From a virus, in IMG/VR virus record IMGVR_UViG_3300033571_014373, positions 1 to 42,104 of that record: 42,104 bases of DNA, one strand, 5' to 3'. Numbering within the stretch: position 1 is the stretch's first letter; each line of letters begins with the position of its first letter. The position numbers and the translations under genes were made by a program. Below the pieces are notes generated by a model. The model made no database searches. It saw only the letters and a list, made by a program, of their open reading frames with translations, and was not told the DNA's origin. Positions 7,825-20,200 of this stretch are shown here, one piece after another.

Positions 7825-10800
7825 ATGTCAACAACCGGTCGTCAAAATAATCTTTTCCTCGCAGAGGATTGGAGAAAAGTATATCAAACCTTTAAGAATG
7901 CTGATTTTCAAAGCTATGATTTTGATAATTTACGCAGGGTAATGATTCAATATCTTCGAGAAAAATATCCTGAAGATTTTAATGATTATATTGAATCAAG
8001 CGAATATCTTGCTCTTATTGATTTGATAGCATTCCTAGGACAAAGTTTATCTTTTCGTATCGATTTAAATTCTCGTGAAAATTTTTTAGAGCTTGCTGAA
8101 CGAAGAGAAAGCATTTTAAGATTATCACAATTAATCAGCTATAATCCTTCTAGAAATGTTTGTGCTAATGGATTACTTAAAATAGATTCTATATCTACAA
8201 CAGAAGAAGTTATTGATGCTAACGGCAGAAATTTAGCCAGTCAGGAAGTTGTATGGAATGATAATACTAATAATAATTGGTATGATCAATTCGTTAAAAT
8301 TATGAATGCTAGTATGATAGATGAAAATGAAGTTGGAATTCCGCTATCATATGATACCGTTGGAAATATATATTCTGAACAGTATAAAATTAACACAAAT
8401 ATTAATGAATTGCCTATTTTTAGTTTTTCTAAAATAATTGATGGTAGATCTCTTCCTTTTGAGATTGTGAGTACAACTATTAGAGATAATAGAATATTAG
8501 AGGAAACTCCTAAAAAAGGAAATAGTTTTTCTTTCGTATTTAGAAATGATTATAGGGGATACGGAAGTATTAATACCGGATGGTTTGCACATTTTAGACA
8601 AGGAACTATAATTAATAATACATTTACAATAAACAGTCCTACAACTAACGAAATAGTTCAGATTGAGGATGTTAATATTAATCAAGATGATGTTTGGCTA
8701 TATCAATTAAGTCAAACAGGTGTAGAAGAGACTTTATGGACACAAGTACCTAGCACTATTGGTAATAACATAATTTATAACAGTCTTGATAAAACAATTA
8801 AAAATATTTACAAAGTTGAAACAAAAACAAATGATTCTATATCTTTAAATTTCGGTGACGGCATATTCGGCAATTTACCTAAAGGAAGTTTTAGATGTTA
8901 TTATAGAACATCAAATGGATCAACTTACACAATAAATCCAAAAGATTTAAGAGGAATTAATATTACAATTCCTTATATTTCAAAAAAGAAAACAAACGAA
9001 TTATTAAAAGTAACTTTTTCATTAAAATCAGCAGTTTCTAATGCTTCTATAGCTGAATCTAATGATGAAATAAAAGTAAATGCCCCAGCAAATTATTACA
9101 CACAAAATAGAATGATAACCGGTGAGGACTATAATCTTGCACCGCTTAATGTAAGTCAAACTATTGCTAAAGTAAAAACAATTAATAGAACTGCTAGTGG
9201 AGTTAGTAGAAATTTTGATTTAATAGATCCTAGCGGAAAGTATAGTAAGGTTAGCTCATTTTGTACAGACGGAATAATTTATAGAGAAAATATTCAGAAT
9301 TCTTTTGAGTTTAAATTTGTTAGTAGAACAGATATTAGTGACGTTATTAAAAATAGAATAGAACCGTTACTTAAATCTAAATTTATTAGAGATTTTTATT
9401 ATGAATATTTTAATAGAATAATATTAACAGAATTAAATCCTAAATTTACTCAAGTAACAAGTGCTTATAATGAAACAACAGGATTTTTTTCAGACCCGGC
9501 AGATAATTTGCCTTTTAAAGTTGGTGGATATACTACTAGTAATTTAAAATATATTGAGCCTGGTGCATTATTAAAATTTGTATTACCTTCGGGACAATAT
9601 TTTGATAAAGACGGAAAAATTGTTAATATTCCTACAAATACAACTACAGATAGAATATGGGCAAAAGTAACTACTATAGTAGGAGACGGAAGTGCTTCTG
9701 GATACGGTATATTATCATCAGGGTTTGGTCCTATAGTATTAAATGAAGTAATACCTACTACATCGGCATTAAATCAAATTATACCAAGATTTATTAGTAA
9801 TTTAGATAGTGATATAGAATCGATGATGGTTGAGTTAATTTTTAATAATAAAAATTTCGGATTAAGGTATGATATTAATTTGAGAAATTGGCAAATAATA
9901 TATGATAGAAATTTAGATATTATTAATAATTGGACACTAGGCAAGGCTGGTGATAATACAGGAAATAAATTAGATAGTAGTTGGTTACTAGCTTTTGAAA
10001 CCGACGGTGAAACCTATACAGTTACATATAGAGGATTAGAATATTATTTTGAATCGATTAAGGAAAATAGATTTTTCTTTGATGGATCAAAGAAAATTTA
10101 TGATGTATCTACTGGAAAGACACAAAAAGATATAGTTAATATTTTAAATTTTAATACAAAACCTAATTCATCCACATCTATTGGGAAAGATTACACTTTT
10201 GAAATTATTGGAACTACAGTTGAGGAAGAAGGCTATTCGAGTAGTAGAACAGTTAAATTAACTTTCTCTGATAGCGACGACGACGGAGTAGTTGATAATC
10301 CTGAAGCATTTAATATTATCGTTGATCCTGAAACAAATAATTTAAATCGATTTGTATTTTTTGAAAAATATATAACAGATGCATACATTGAAGATTATAG
10401 ATATATGGTTGATGGTTTAGAAAAATTCATTGTTTTAAGAAGAGAAGATGACGTTCAATCATTGTTAGGATACAATGATGGACAATTATTCTATTTTTGG
10501 TCAACTGATTTAGTAAAAAAATTCGATAAAGCATTAAGTAAATTAATAATAACAACTGATTATTTTGTTAATGTTGGAAGAAATGATTTAAAGTTTCATT
10601 ATTTACATAATGCAGATTCTAATTATAGGATTGATCCTAGTGCAAGTAATATAATGGATACTTATATACTCACTAAATCTTATGATTCAAGATATCGAAA
10701 TTGGCTAAAAGGAAATATAGACGAAGAACCGTTACCTCCAAGTTCAACGGAATTGAAATTAAATTATGGTTCAGGTCTTGACGCAATTAAGAGTATTAGT

Positions 10801-11268
10801 GATGAAATTATTTTTCATCCAGTAAAATACAAAATTTTGTTTGGTACAATGGCTCATGCAAGATTGCAAGCATCATTTAAAATTGTAAAAAATAAAGAAC
10901 AAATTATTACAGATAACGATATCAAGGCAAGAATTATACAATCTATAAATCAATTCTTTAATATCGATAATTGGGATTTTGGTGATACTTTTTTCTTTAC
11001 AGAATTATCAGCATATGTAGTGAAAGAAGTTTCTCCTTTTATAACTACTTTTTTAATAGTTCCTACAAATAATGATCAAGTGTATGGTAGTTTGCAACAA
11101 ATAACAGCAGCACCTAACGAAATTTTTATTAGTGGAGCAAAAGTAAGTGATATTGAGGTTATCGATGCAATTACGGCAGCAAGAATAAAAGCTCAAGGAT
11201 ATATTATAACTTCATCAACTTTTGATGTTAATACAACAAATTTACAAAGTTCAATTCTTTCAAAGTAA
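7825..11268 (+). CDS. 6: baseplate wedge subunit gp6
   Basis: This 1147-aa protein begins MSTTGRQNNLFLAEDWRKVY and has the typical gp6 N-terminal region: FDNLRRVMIQYLREKYPEDF, DYIESSEYLALIDLIAFLGQ, then DLNSRENFLELAERRESI. The middle has a beta-rich FGDGIFGNLPKGS segment, seen in gp6/gpJ-type proteins, around residue 350. The C-terminal part includes VKYKILFGTMAHARLQASF and a FFNIDNWDFGDTFFFTELSAYV segment typical of the gpJ-like dimerisation end. T4 gp6 is 660 aa; here a long insert, roughly residues 560-980, accounts for the difference. gp6 forms the ring that holds the wedges together and triggers sheath contraction. The stop lies 17 bases before the next gene. Confidence 0.85.
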   Translation: MSTTGRQNNLFLAEDWRKVYQTFKNADFQSYDFDNLRRVMIQYLREKYPEDFNDYIESSEYLALIDLIAFLGQSLSFRIDLNSRENFLELAERRESILRLSQLISYNPSRNVCANGLLKIDSISTTEEVIDANGRNLASQEVVWNDNTNNNWYDQFVKIMNASMIDENEVGIPLSYDTVGNIYSEQYKINTNINELPIFSFSKIIDGRSLPFEIVSTTIRDNRILEETPKKGNSFSFVFRNDYRGYGSINTGWFAHFRQGTIINNTFTINSPTTNEIVQIEDVNINQDDVWLYQLSQTGVEETLWTQVPSTIGNNIIYNSLDKTIKNIYKVETKTNDSISLNFGDGIFGNLPKGSFRCYYRTSNGSTYTINPKDLRGINITIPYISKKKTNELLKVTFSLKSAVSNASIAESNDEIKVNAPANYYTQNRMITGEDYNLAPLNVSQTIAKVKTINRTASGVSRNFDLIDPSGKYSKVSSFCTDGIIYRENIQNSFEFKFVSRTDISDVIKNRIEPLLKSKFIRDFYYEYFNRIILTELNPKFTQVTSAYNETTGFFSDPADNLPFKVGGYTTSNLKYIEPGALLKFVLPSGQYFDKDGKIVNIPTNTTTDRIWAKVTTIVGDGSASGYGILSSGFGPIVLNEVIPTTSALNQIIPRFISNLDSDIESMMVELIFNNKNFGLRYDINLRNWQIIYDRNLDIINNWTLGKAGDNTGNKLDSSWLLAFETDGETYTVTYRGLEYYFESIKENRFFFDGSKKIYDVSTGKTQKDIVNILNFNTKPNSSTSIGKDYTFEIIGTTVEEEGYSSSRTVKLTFSDSDDDGVVDNPEAFNIIVDPETNNLNRFVFFEKYITDAYIEDYRYMVDGLEKFIVLRREDDVQSLLGYNDGQLFYFWSTDLVKKFDKALSKLIITTDYFVNVGRNDLKFHYLHNADSNYRIDPSASNIMDTYILTKSYDSRYRNWLKGNIDEEPLPPSSTELKLNYGSGLDAIKSISDEIIFHPVKYKILFGTMAHARLQASFKIVKNKEQIITDNDIKARIIQSINQFFNIDNWDFGDTFFFTELSAYVVKEVSPFITTFLIVPTNNDQVYGSLQQITAAPNEIFISGAKVSDIEVIDAITAARIKAQGYIITSSTFDVNTTNLQSSILSK

Positions 11269-11285
11269 GCGGAGCAGATAGATAA

Positions 11286-14200
11286 ATGGCCCAAGAAGAT
11301 AACAACGAATTACCAGTTCCAATAAGTTTAGACGACCAATCTAATAGAAAAACTTATAGGCATTTACCTGCTTTTTTTAGAACTGATTCTAATAAAAAAT
11401 TCCTTGGCGGAACAATGGATGTTTTTACACAACCGGGGTCATTAACTCGTTTAAGTTCATTTGTTGGACGTAGAGATATACCAAATTATTCATTCGACGA
11501 CACATACATTCAAGAGACATCAACACCTCGACAATATTATCAGTTAGAACCGTCATATGTAAATGAAAACGATGTAACTGGTGAAGTTAATTGGTATGGC
11601 GATTATATTGATTATATTAATAGTTTAAAGTATTTTGGAGCTAATGTATCTAATCATAGTAAACTTAATAAAGCAGAAGCATACACCTGGAACCCTCATG
11701 TCGATTGGGATAAATTAGCAAACTATCGTGAATATTATTGGTTACCAAATGGTCCCGACCCTGTTACAATTTATGGAGAACTTGAAAAACAAGATTCAGA
11801 GTTTACGATTACCAGTATTGATCAGGGAGATAATATTGGGTATATCTTTACGCCAGATGGATTAACTGTTAATCCTAGACTTACTTTATATAGAGGGTTA
11901 ACATATAGATTTAATATTAACACCCCAAATAAATTCTTTTCTATTAAGACACAAATACAAGAAGGCGATAGTTATTTTTATGATATCGGAGTTAGCGATA
12001 GAAAAGTTGAAGTAGGAACTATTGTTTGGACTATTCCATATGAAGCACCAGACATTCTTTATTATATGGATAATGATGATAAGAATACATTTGGTATCAT
12101 AGATATAAAAAATATAGATGAAGCAAGAAGATTAGATGTTGAATCAGAAATTGTCGGAAAGAGAACTTATACCAATAGTTTTGGAATTGAATTTATAAAT
12201 GGACTTAAGGTTAAGTTTGAAGGTCAAATTACTCCTAAAGAATATTTAGAAGATTTTTGGTATGTTGAAGGAGTTGGCGATAGAATCAAATTAGTTTCTA
12301 GTAGAAATTTAGAAGCTCCTGCTACTTTTACACGAAGTTTAGATGTTCCCTTTGATGATCAAGGATTTGATAGTTTACCGTTTGATAATGCAGACAATTA
12401 TCCTAATGTTAGAGATTATCTTGTTATAAACAGATCTTCTAGAGATAGAAATAATTGGTCTAGAGGAAATAGATGGTTTCATAGAAATGTATTAGAAACA
12501 TCTGCTAAAGCAAATAATTCAAATCCAATTTTAGATCAAGAGTCGAGAGCTATCAGACCAATTATAGAATTTGAGTCAGACTTAAAGTTATTCAATCATG
12601 GTTGGCGATCAAAGGGTGACGTAGATCTAGTAGATACATTTACAACAGATGTATTCTCAATCATCGAAGGAAGTACAGGATATTTTGTAGACGGCGAGAA
12701 ATTACTTCCCGGATATAGAATACTTTTTACAGCAGATCCAGACATTCTAGTAAAAGGTAAGATCTTCGAAGTTAAACAGATTTTAAATGTTAATGTTAAT
12801 GCTGATGAGCAAATTACAGTTTTATCAACAAAGGCATCAAATGATACTATATCGGTTACTACTACAGAAAAATTTCGTGTTGGACAAAAAGTTCAGTTTA
12901 CAGGAACTGTAGTTGGCGGGCTAACAGCAGGAACAGTTTATTATATAAGTCCTACTAATTTTACTTCAACTACTTTTTCGGTTACAACTAACACAAGGTT
13001 TCCAACACAATTAGTTCAATTAACTGATTCTGCAATATTAACTATGAAAGTTTCTGTGGTTAGTAATAGAGCAACTTCTAGAAAATTACAATTAACTTTA
13101 CAACAGGTTGAGGATACTGATCCTGTTGAAGGCGAAAATGTTTATATTACTAAGGGTAAAGTTTATAAGGGGTCATCGTTTCATTACACAAATGGTGAGT
13201 GGAAAATATCTCAAAAGAAAACAAAATATAATCAAGCTCCTTTATTTGATTTGTTTGATGAAGAACTTGATAGTTTTTCTGATGTTACAAAATATCCCTA
13301 TAATACTTTTTCTGGAGTAAATCTTTTTAGATATAAAGTAGGAACAGGAACTAATGACACACAATTAGGATTTCCATTAGTTTATAAAAATATTAATAAT
13401 ATTGGCGACATTGAATTTGAATTTGATTTACAAAATACTTCGTGGACGTACATAGGTAATAATAATGAATTACAAAATCTAAATTCTACAAATGCATTTT
13501 TAAGAAGATATACATTAAATGAAAAATTTGATTATAGTAATGGATGGGTTAAAACTGATAGGCCTCTAGAGCAAAATGCAGTTAAGATTTTAAAGATTGA
13601 ACAAAATACATCTTTAATTCCTATCGATTTGTTTAATGATAATAAGAAAATTTATGAAATAGAAGAAGCTAATAGAATATCTTCTCTAGCAAATTTTTAT
13701 ATTGCAAAACAGGACAGTTCTAATAGAGATTTAAATGATTCTCAATATTGGAATATATTTGATTATAAAACATTATTCAAAGGAGAGTGGGTCAGCACAG
13801 AAAAATATCTGCAAGAAGATATTGTAAGATACAGAAATTTTATATATGTTTGTATTGCTGATCCTATGGAAGATACTACAGGACAATTACCATCAGATAC
13901 AAATTATTGGAAATTGTTATTCAAAGGTTTTCCAAATCGAGGAGATTTTTCTAGAGCTGTTTCTTATGAGATAGATGATATAGTTAGATTTGAAAAGAAT
14001 ACATATATCTGCATAGAAACAAATAAAGGATTATCACCTACTAATTTAGTATACTGGAAAAAGTTAATTGCAAATAACTCAACTTATTTAGGAGAATTTA
14101 ATCCAAATCAAAGATATGTAGCCAATGATATAGTAAGTTACGGATTATATCTTTACATTGCTAAAAAAGAGACAATGGATTTAACCCAATCTAAAAGTTA

Positions 14201-17200
14201 TATTCCTTTCGATATCACCTATTGGAATCAACTTTCTTCGGGAACGTCATATCCTAATTATTACAGTAAGAAAAAATTATATAAAACAGGTGATATTGCA
14301 GTTTTTGATAAAAGACCAAAACTTGATTACAGAATTAGAGTTTACGTCAATGACAAGAAAAGAACAGATGTTAGTATCATAACGATTGAGGGAATAGTTT
14401 ATATAAAGTTTGATAATGAACTATTAATCAATGATAAGGTTGTATATAAGATAAGGACATTATCTCTTAAAAATCTTAAAGGTTACTATGAAATTCCAAC
14501 CAATTGGCAAAATAACCCATTCAATGATGTTATAGAGAATTTTACATTAGGAGAAGTAACTGATCATGTTAGATCAATAATTGAAAATACTCCCGATTTC
14601 CTAGGAGATTATCCTGGTATTAGTAATCTATCAAATTTAGGTCATATTTCTCAATTTGGTCGTAAATTTATGCAACATTCGGGATCGATGCCATTATCAT
14701 CATATTTGATGATCGATAAGGATGTAAATCTAATAAAGGCATTAAGATGGAATGCAGTAGAATATACACAATTCAAAAAAGAAATTTTGTTAAAAGCTAC
14801 TACTACAGCATTTGACGGATCGATAAGAGAGATTGTTGACGACTTATTGCATTCATATTCTGGGGCAAAATTTAATGAAAAATCACCATTCTATTTTTCA
14901 GATACACTTGCTTATGGAGCAGCATCTGTAAGAGAATATAGTGTTGTTGATCCTAGATTTCCAGTTTTTGTTATTGACAGTGTATTTGATATAACAAGTC
15001 AAAAGACTAGAGCTATTTTAATATATGTTAATGAGGAACAAATTCTTTACGGTAAGGAATATGAATTCAGTACAGACGATACTTTTGTTACTATAACAAG
15101 ACCATTAAACATTGGCGATAAGATATTAATTAAAGATTATTCTAGTACAGATGGATGTTATATTCCTGCAACGCCTTCTTCTTTAGGATTATATCCTTTA
15201 TATGAACCTAGAATATATAAAGACGATACTTATCTAAATCCTAATTATATTGTTGAAACGGTTGTTGAAGTTGATTCTTCAAATAATTCTTTTATCACTG
15301 GTTCGTCTCATAATTTAGAAATTGGAGATGCAATATCATTTAAGGAAACAGACATTGACGGAGTTTCAAATAAATTAGTTTATTATGTTTTATCGATTAT
15401 CGATGGAAATACTTTTACATTATCGAAAACAAAAGAAGAAATAGATCCGGTCATTATAACTAAAAGCATTAGAGTAAACATGCGAATAATGTTTGCTGAT
15501 ACTTCTTTATATAAAATTCCAGATACAAGTGTTACAGTTATTCAAGGACACGACGGAAGTATAATTAAAACTTATGGTGATTATCGCGATGAAGTTATTC
15601 TTGAAATAGAAAAAAGAATTTTTAATAACGTACGTGTACATTACGACCCGAAAATTTTCAATATTCATGATATATTAACTGGATATTACAGAAGAAATGA
15701 TTTTACTAAAGCAGAAATTAATAATATTTTGTTAAGTGAATTTTTAAGATGGAATTCTATTTCTAAATTTGATTTTAATTCTAACAATTATTTTATAGAT
15801 GAAGAATCTTTTACTTACAATTATAATCAAAGTATAGCACCTAATGGTGTTGAAACACTTTACGGGTATTGGAGAGGAATTTACAAATATTTTTATGATA
15901 CTGATCGTCCTCACAGTCATCCTTGGGAAATACAAGGATTTACTATTAAGCCTATATGGTGGGACGATGTATACGGCTCTGCTCCGTATACAAGTGATAA
16001 TAAAATCATGTGGGACGCTATTGAAAAAGGATTAATTAATGATCCTATTAATAAAAGAATCGATTTGCGATATGCTAGACCCGGAATGGGAAATTATCTA
16101 CCAGTTAACGATCAAGGAATTCTTATAAGTCCATTAGAAAGCGGATTAGCACAAAGATTTGCTAAAGTTAATTCTAAAGGAAGATATACATTTGGAGATC
16201 AAGCACCAGTAGAAACAGCATGGAGAAGATCTAGTGAATATCCATTCTCTGTAATGATACTTTGCTCCATTTTAAGAGGCTCTGAATTTATAGGAAAGAT
16301 GTGGGATAGATTTTCTATCAAACGCAATCTTGTTGGACAAATTTATTCTACAATAACTAATAAAAAAATAAATCCAAAAGAGTTAGTTTTTGCTAACACC
16401 ATAAGCAATAATACTAGATCTATTACAAGTGGTTTAGCAAACATTATTGACGAATATGTTAAAAATCAAAAGAATATAGATCATAATTATTATAAAAAGA
16501 CGTTAACATCGTTAAATGTAAAACTTGCTTATCGTCTCGGAGGGTTTACAAGTAAAGAAAAAATTAAAGTATTACTTGATAGTCGTACTCCTAACTCTTC
16601 TGGAACAATCTTCTTACCGCAAGAAAATTATAAGATTTTTTATAATAAAAGTGCCCCAGTAAGTACTGTTAATTACAGTGGTGTGATAATAGAAAAGATT
16701 TTTATCACAGATGAAATAGATGGATATCGTATTGACGGATATGATAAAGAAAGAAATAGTTTTGAAATATTTGTACCTCGCAAGTCAGCATATGATCCTG
16801 TTTTTAATGTAGGAGGAGTATCTGAAAATTATGTAGAATGGGATACTAACAACTATTATAAAAAAGGACAAATTGTAAAAACTGCAATTTCAGAATTTTT
16901 TAGAGCTAAAATAAATCACACGTCGTCTGCAACTTTTGAATCGGATGTTGTTGATAAATGGCAAAAGTTACCTTTCTTACCTTTAAAAGGTGGAAGAGAT
17001 GCTATTAGAAGAACTAAATTTAAAACAGATTCTGCGGTTAGAATTCCTTATGGAACGGTCTTTACTGATATACAATCAGTAGTTGATTTCTTATTAGGGT
17101 ATCAAGAAAGATTAAGAGATTGGGGATTTGAGTTTGAACAATTTAGTAAAGATCTTGAATTACCTCTTAATTGGTTAACTAGTGCTAAAGAATTTATGTT

Positions 17201-20200
17201 CTGGACTTTACAGAAATGGCCTTCTGGTAATACTACTACGCAAACTCCAGGATCTATAATAACTTTAAGTCCGGCAGCAAATTATTTAAAATTTAAACCA
17301 ACTATCAATGCTAGTGTTGATAATCTAGATGCTGATTTTTACGAATATTCGATATTCAAAGCAGACGGAAAACCATTAAGATCGGACCTAACTAACATTT
17401 ATAGAGAAGATAATGGGTTTGAGATTAAACCAGCAAGTGATACAAAAGACGGAATTTATCATATAAGAACAAACTTAGTTTATCAAGAACATGTTTTATT
17501 ATTTGATAATATTTCTATTTTTGGTGATGTGATATATGATGTTGTTCCTGGATATAGACAAGGAAGAATTAAATTAGTAGGGTTCAAAACTAATAAATGG
17601 GATGGCAGTTATTATACTCCGGGATTTATGTATGATAATGCAACTATATTAGATTGGGAACCAAACACTGATTATAATATGGGAGATGTTGTAAAATATC
17701 AAAATTATTATTTTACTGCATTAGAAAAAATATATGGTAGTGTAGATTTTGAATATTCTAATTGGAAAAAATTAGATGAAAAACCCGAGCCTTCTTTGAT
17801 ATCTAATTTTGATTATAGAGTAGAAGAATTTAGAGATTATTATAGTTTAGAGGCTAGTAACTTTAATACCGACCAACAAAATTTAGCAAGACATCTTACA
17901 GGTTATCAACCTAGACAATATCTTGAAAATATAATAGTAAATGATGTTTCTCAATATAAATTTTATCAAGGCTTCATTAAAGAAAAAGGAACTTTTAATA
18001 GCGTTACAAAACTTTTTGATGCACTTCGTGCAAGTGGATTCAGTTCTATAGACCTTAAAGAGGAATGGGCATTTAAGGTTGGAGATTTTGGAGCATCGGA
18101 TGCTTTTACTGAAATAGAATTTAAATTAGACGAAGAAAAATTTGTCCAAAATCCTCAAAACGTGGTACTAACAAACGGGCCACAAGATTTTTCTGATTCG
18201 TCAATTTACAATATTACAAAATTAGACACGGTTAAAAAACCTGTTTCTTATGAGTCAAAACCATTTAAGATGAAATCTCTAGATTTTGATAAAATTGATT
18301 ATGGTATATTCAAATATAGGACAGCAGGTTATGTAAATCCAGAAGATGTTGATCACATAGTATTTGATGAAAATAGTTTGTTTAATTACGATCTTACTTT
18401 ATTAAATCATAGAGACAAAATCTGGATAGGAAATACTCCGAATGGAAACTGGAATGTTATGGAGTATTTTAATACTAAAAAGATAATTATAAATTGGGAA
18501 CGAATAGTAAATGTTATCAATTTATATATTGACGGAGATATTAGTGATATTCAAATAGGTAATATAATAACTATTAGAAATCTTTTCTTACTTGACGGTA
18601 TCTATAAAGTTGTTAATGTATTTCAAAATGTAATTCAAATTTTTACATCAAATGTAACAATTTCAAAAGCATCAGATGATAGTACATCGGGTTTATTGTT
18701 TAAATTTGTTTCAGTAAGATATCCTACAATTAATAATGTTACGGTTAGTAGTTATAACGAAGCCAAAATTAGAGGAGAAAAGATTTGGATTGATGCTGAC
18801 TATGATAATTCTTGGAAAGTTTTATCGAATGAAGATGTTTTTACTGAAAGAAATATAATTCCTCCAACATTTATAAGAAATTCAGTAAAAGATTCACAAA
18901 ATGGTTATGATGTAAAGATTAGCGAAAATAAAAAATATATGTTTGTAGGTGTTATAAACAATAAAAACGGTGCAGTTATTGTTTATTCTAGACCTAATAA
19001 TACAGGAAATTGGGCATTTTTACAAACAATAAGGCTTCCAGAAGATTTTAGTACAATTACAGGAAATGAGAAATTTGGATTTAGTATAGATGTTTCCGGA
19101 GACGGCGAAATTCTAGTTATCGGTGTTCCAGGAATGACAAACATAAAAACTAAATTTAAAGGAAATTATAACGAAACTTTAGATTATAATAAAGATGATG
19201 TTGTTAGATATAATGAAAAATTATATAGAGCACTACAAAAAATTAATCCAGATGGATCTACATTATCAATTACTGATCCACTTGATTGGGAATTAGCATC
19301 TGAAACATATGAAGTCACAACATCTGGGGTACCGAGTGGATTAAACAATCAAGGTGCAGTTTTTATATACAAATACAATCAAGCAAGTAGACGTTATTAT
19401 GAAAGAGATAATTATACAACTATTAAAGAAATAACTACGCCTTTAGGAGTAGTAAATTTTGAATCAACTAGAGAACAGATCATTTGTTCTTATGAACCGC
19501 AAAACAATGAAAAGTTTGGATCGAAGGTAAAACTCTTTAAAGATGGTGATAATTATTGGCTCTTTGTAACTAGCGAAAATTATAATAATGGAACAGGTAG
19601 AGTACAAGTATTTAGAAGAACTGAAGACGGTAGATGGGTATATAACGAACAATGGAATTTAGATATTTCATATGATAGCATTAATATAAACTATGATATG
19701 CAGATTGTAGAACCTAATTACATTACTGTTTATCCAGGAACAAACAGTAGATTTGGATATGATATTGCATTTGATGGATTATTATTATTAATATCGGCAC
19801 CATTTTTAGATTCTGGTGTAGTCTATGTCCTAGAACTTCAAAGAGATCGTAAAACATTCCAAATAATTCAAGTTATTGATAGGTATACTATTAATAATGG
19901 ATTTATGGTCAATAATGCTGGAGAGAATGCATTTTTAAATGATAATGATTATTTTGGCTACAGTATGTCATTTAAGAATGGACTATTATTTGTTACATGT
20001 CCTAACAGTGATCTAAATAATACAAACGTGGGATCTGTTTATCAATTTTCTTATTCTGGTAGAGACAGTTCGTTATTTGTCTTCACGTTAGATAAAATTA
20101 TACTTCCTCCGTCGTTCATACAAAATGAACGTTTTGGAATGAAAGTAGATATTAACTCAAAAAATGATACATTGGCAATATCTGCTGCCGGCGGAAATGT

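Noticed and set aside
11278-11289. GATAAATG as a late promoter before the giant gene
   Set aside because: It covers the start codon itself and differs from the late consensus in two positions. It could not serve the gene that begins there.
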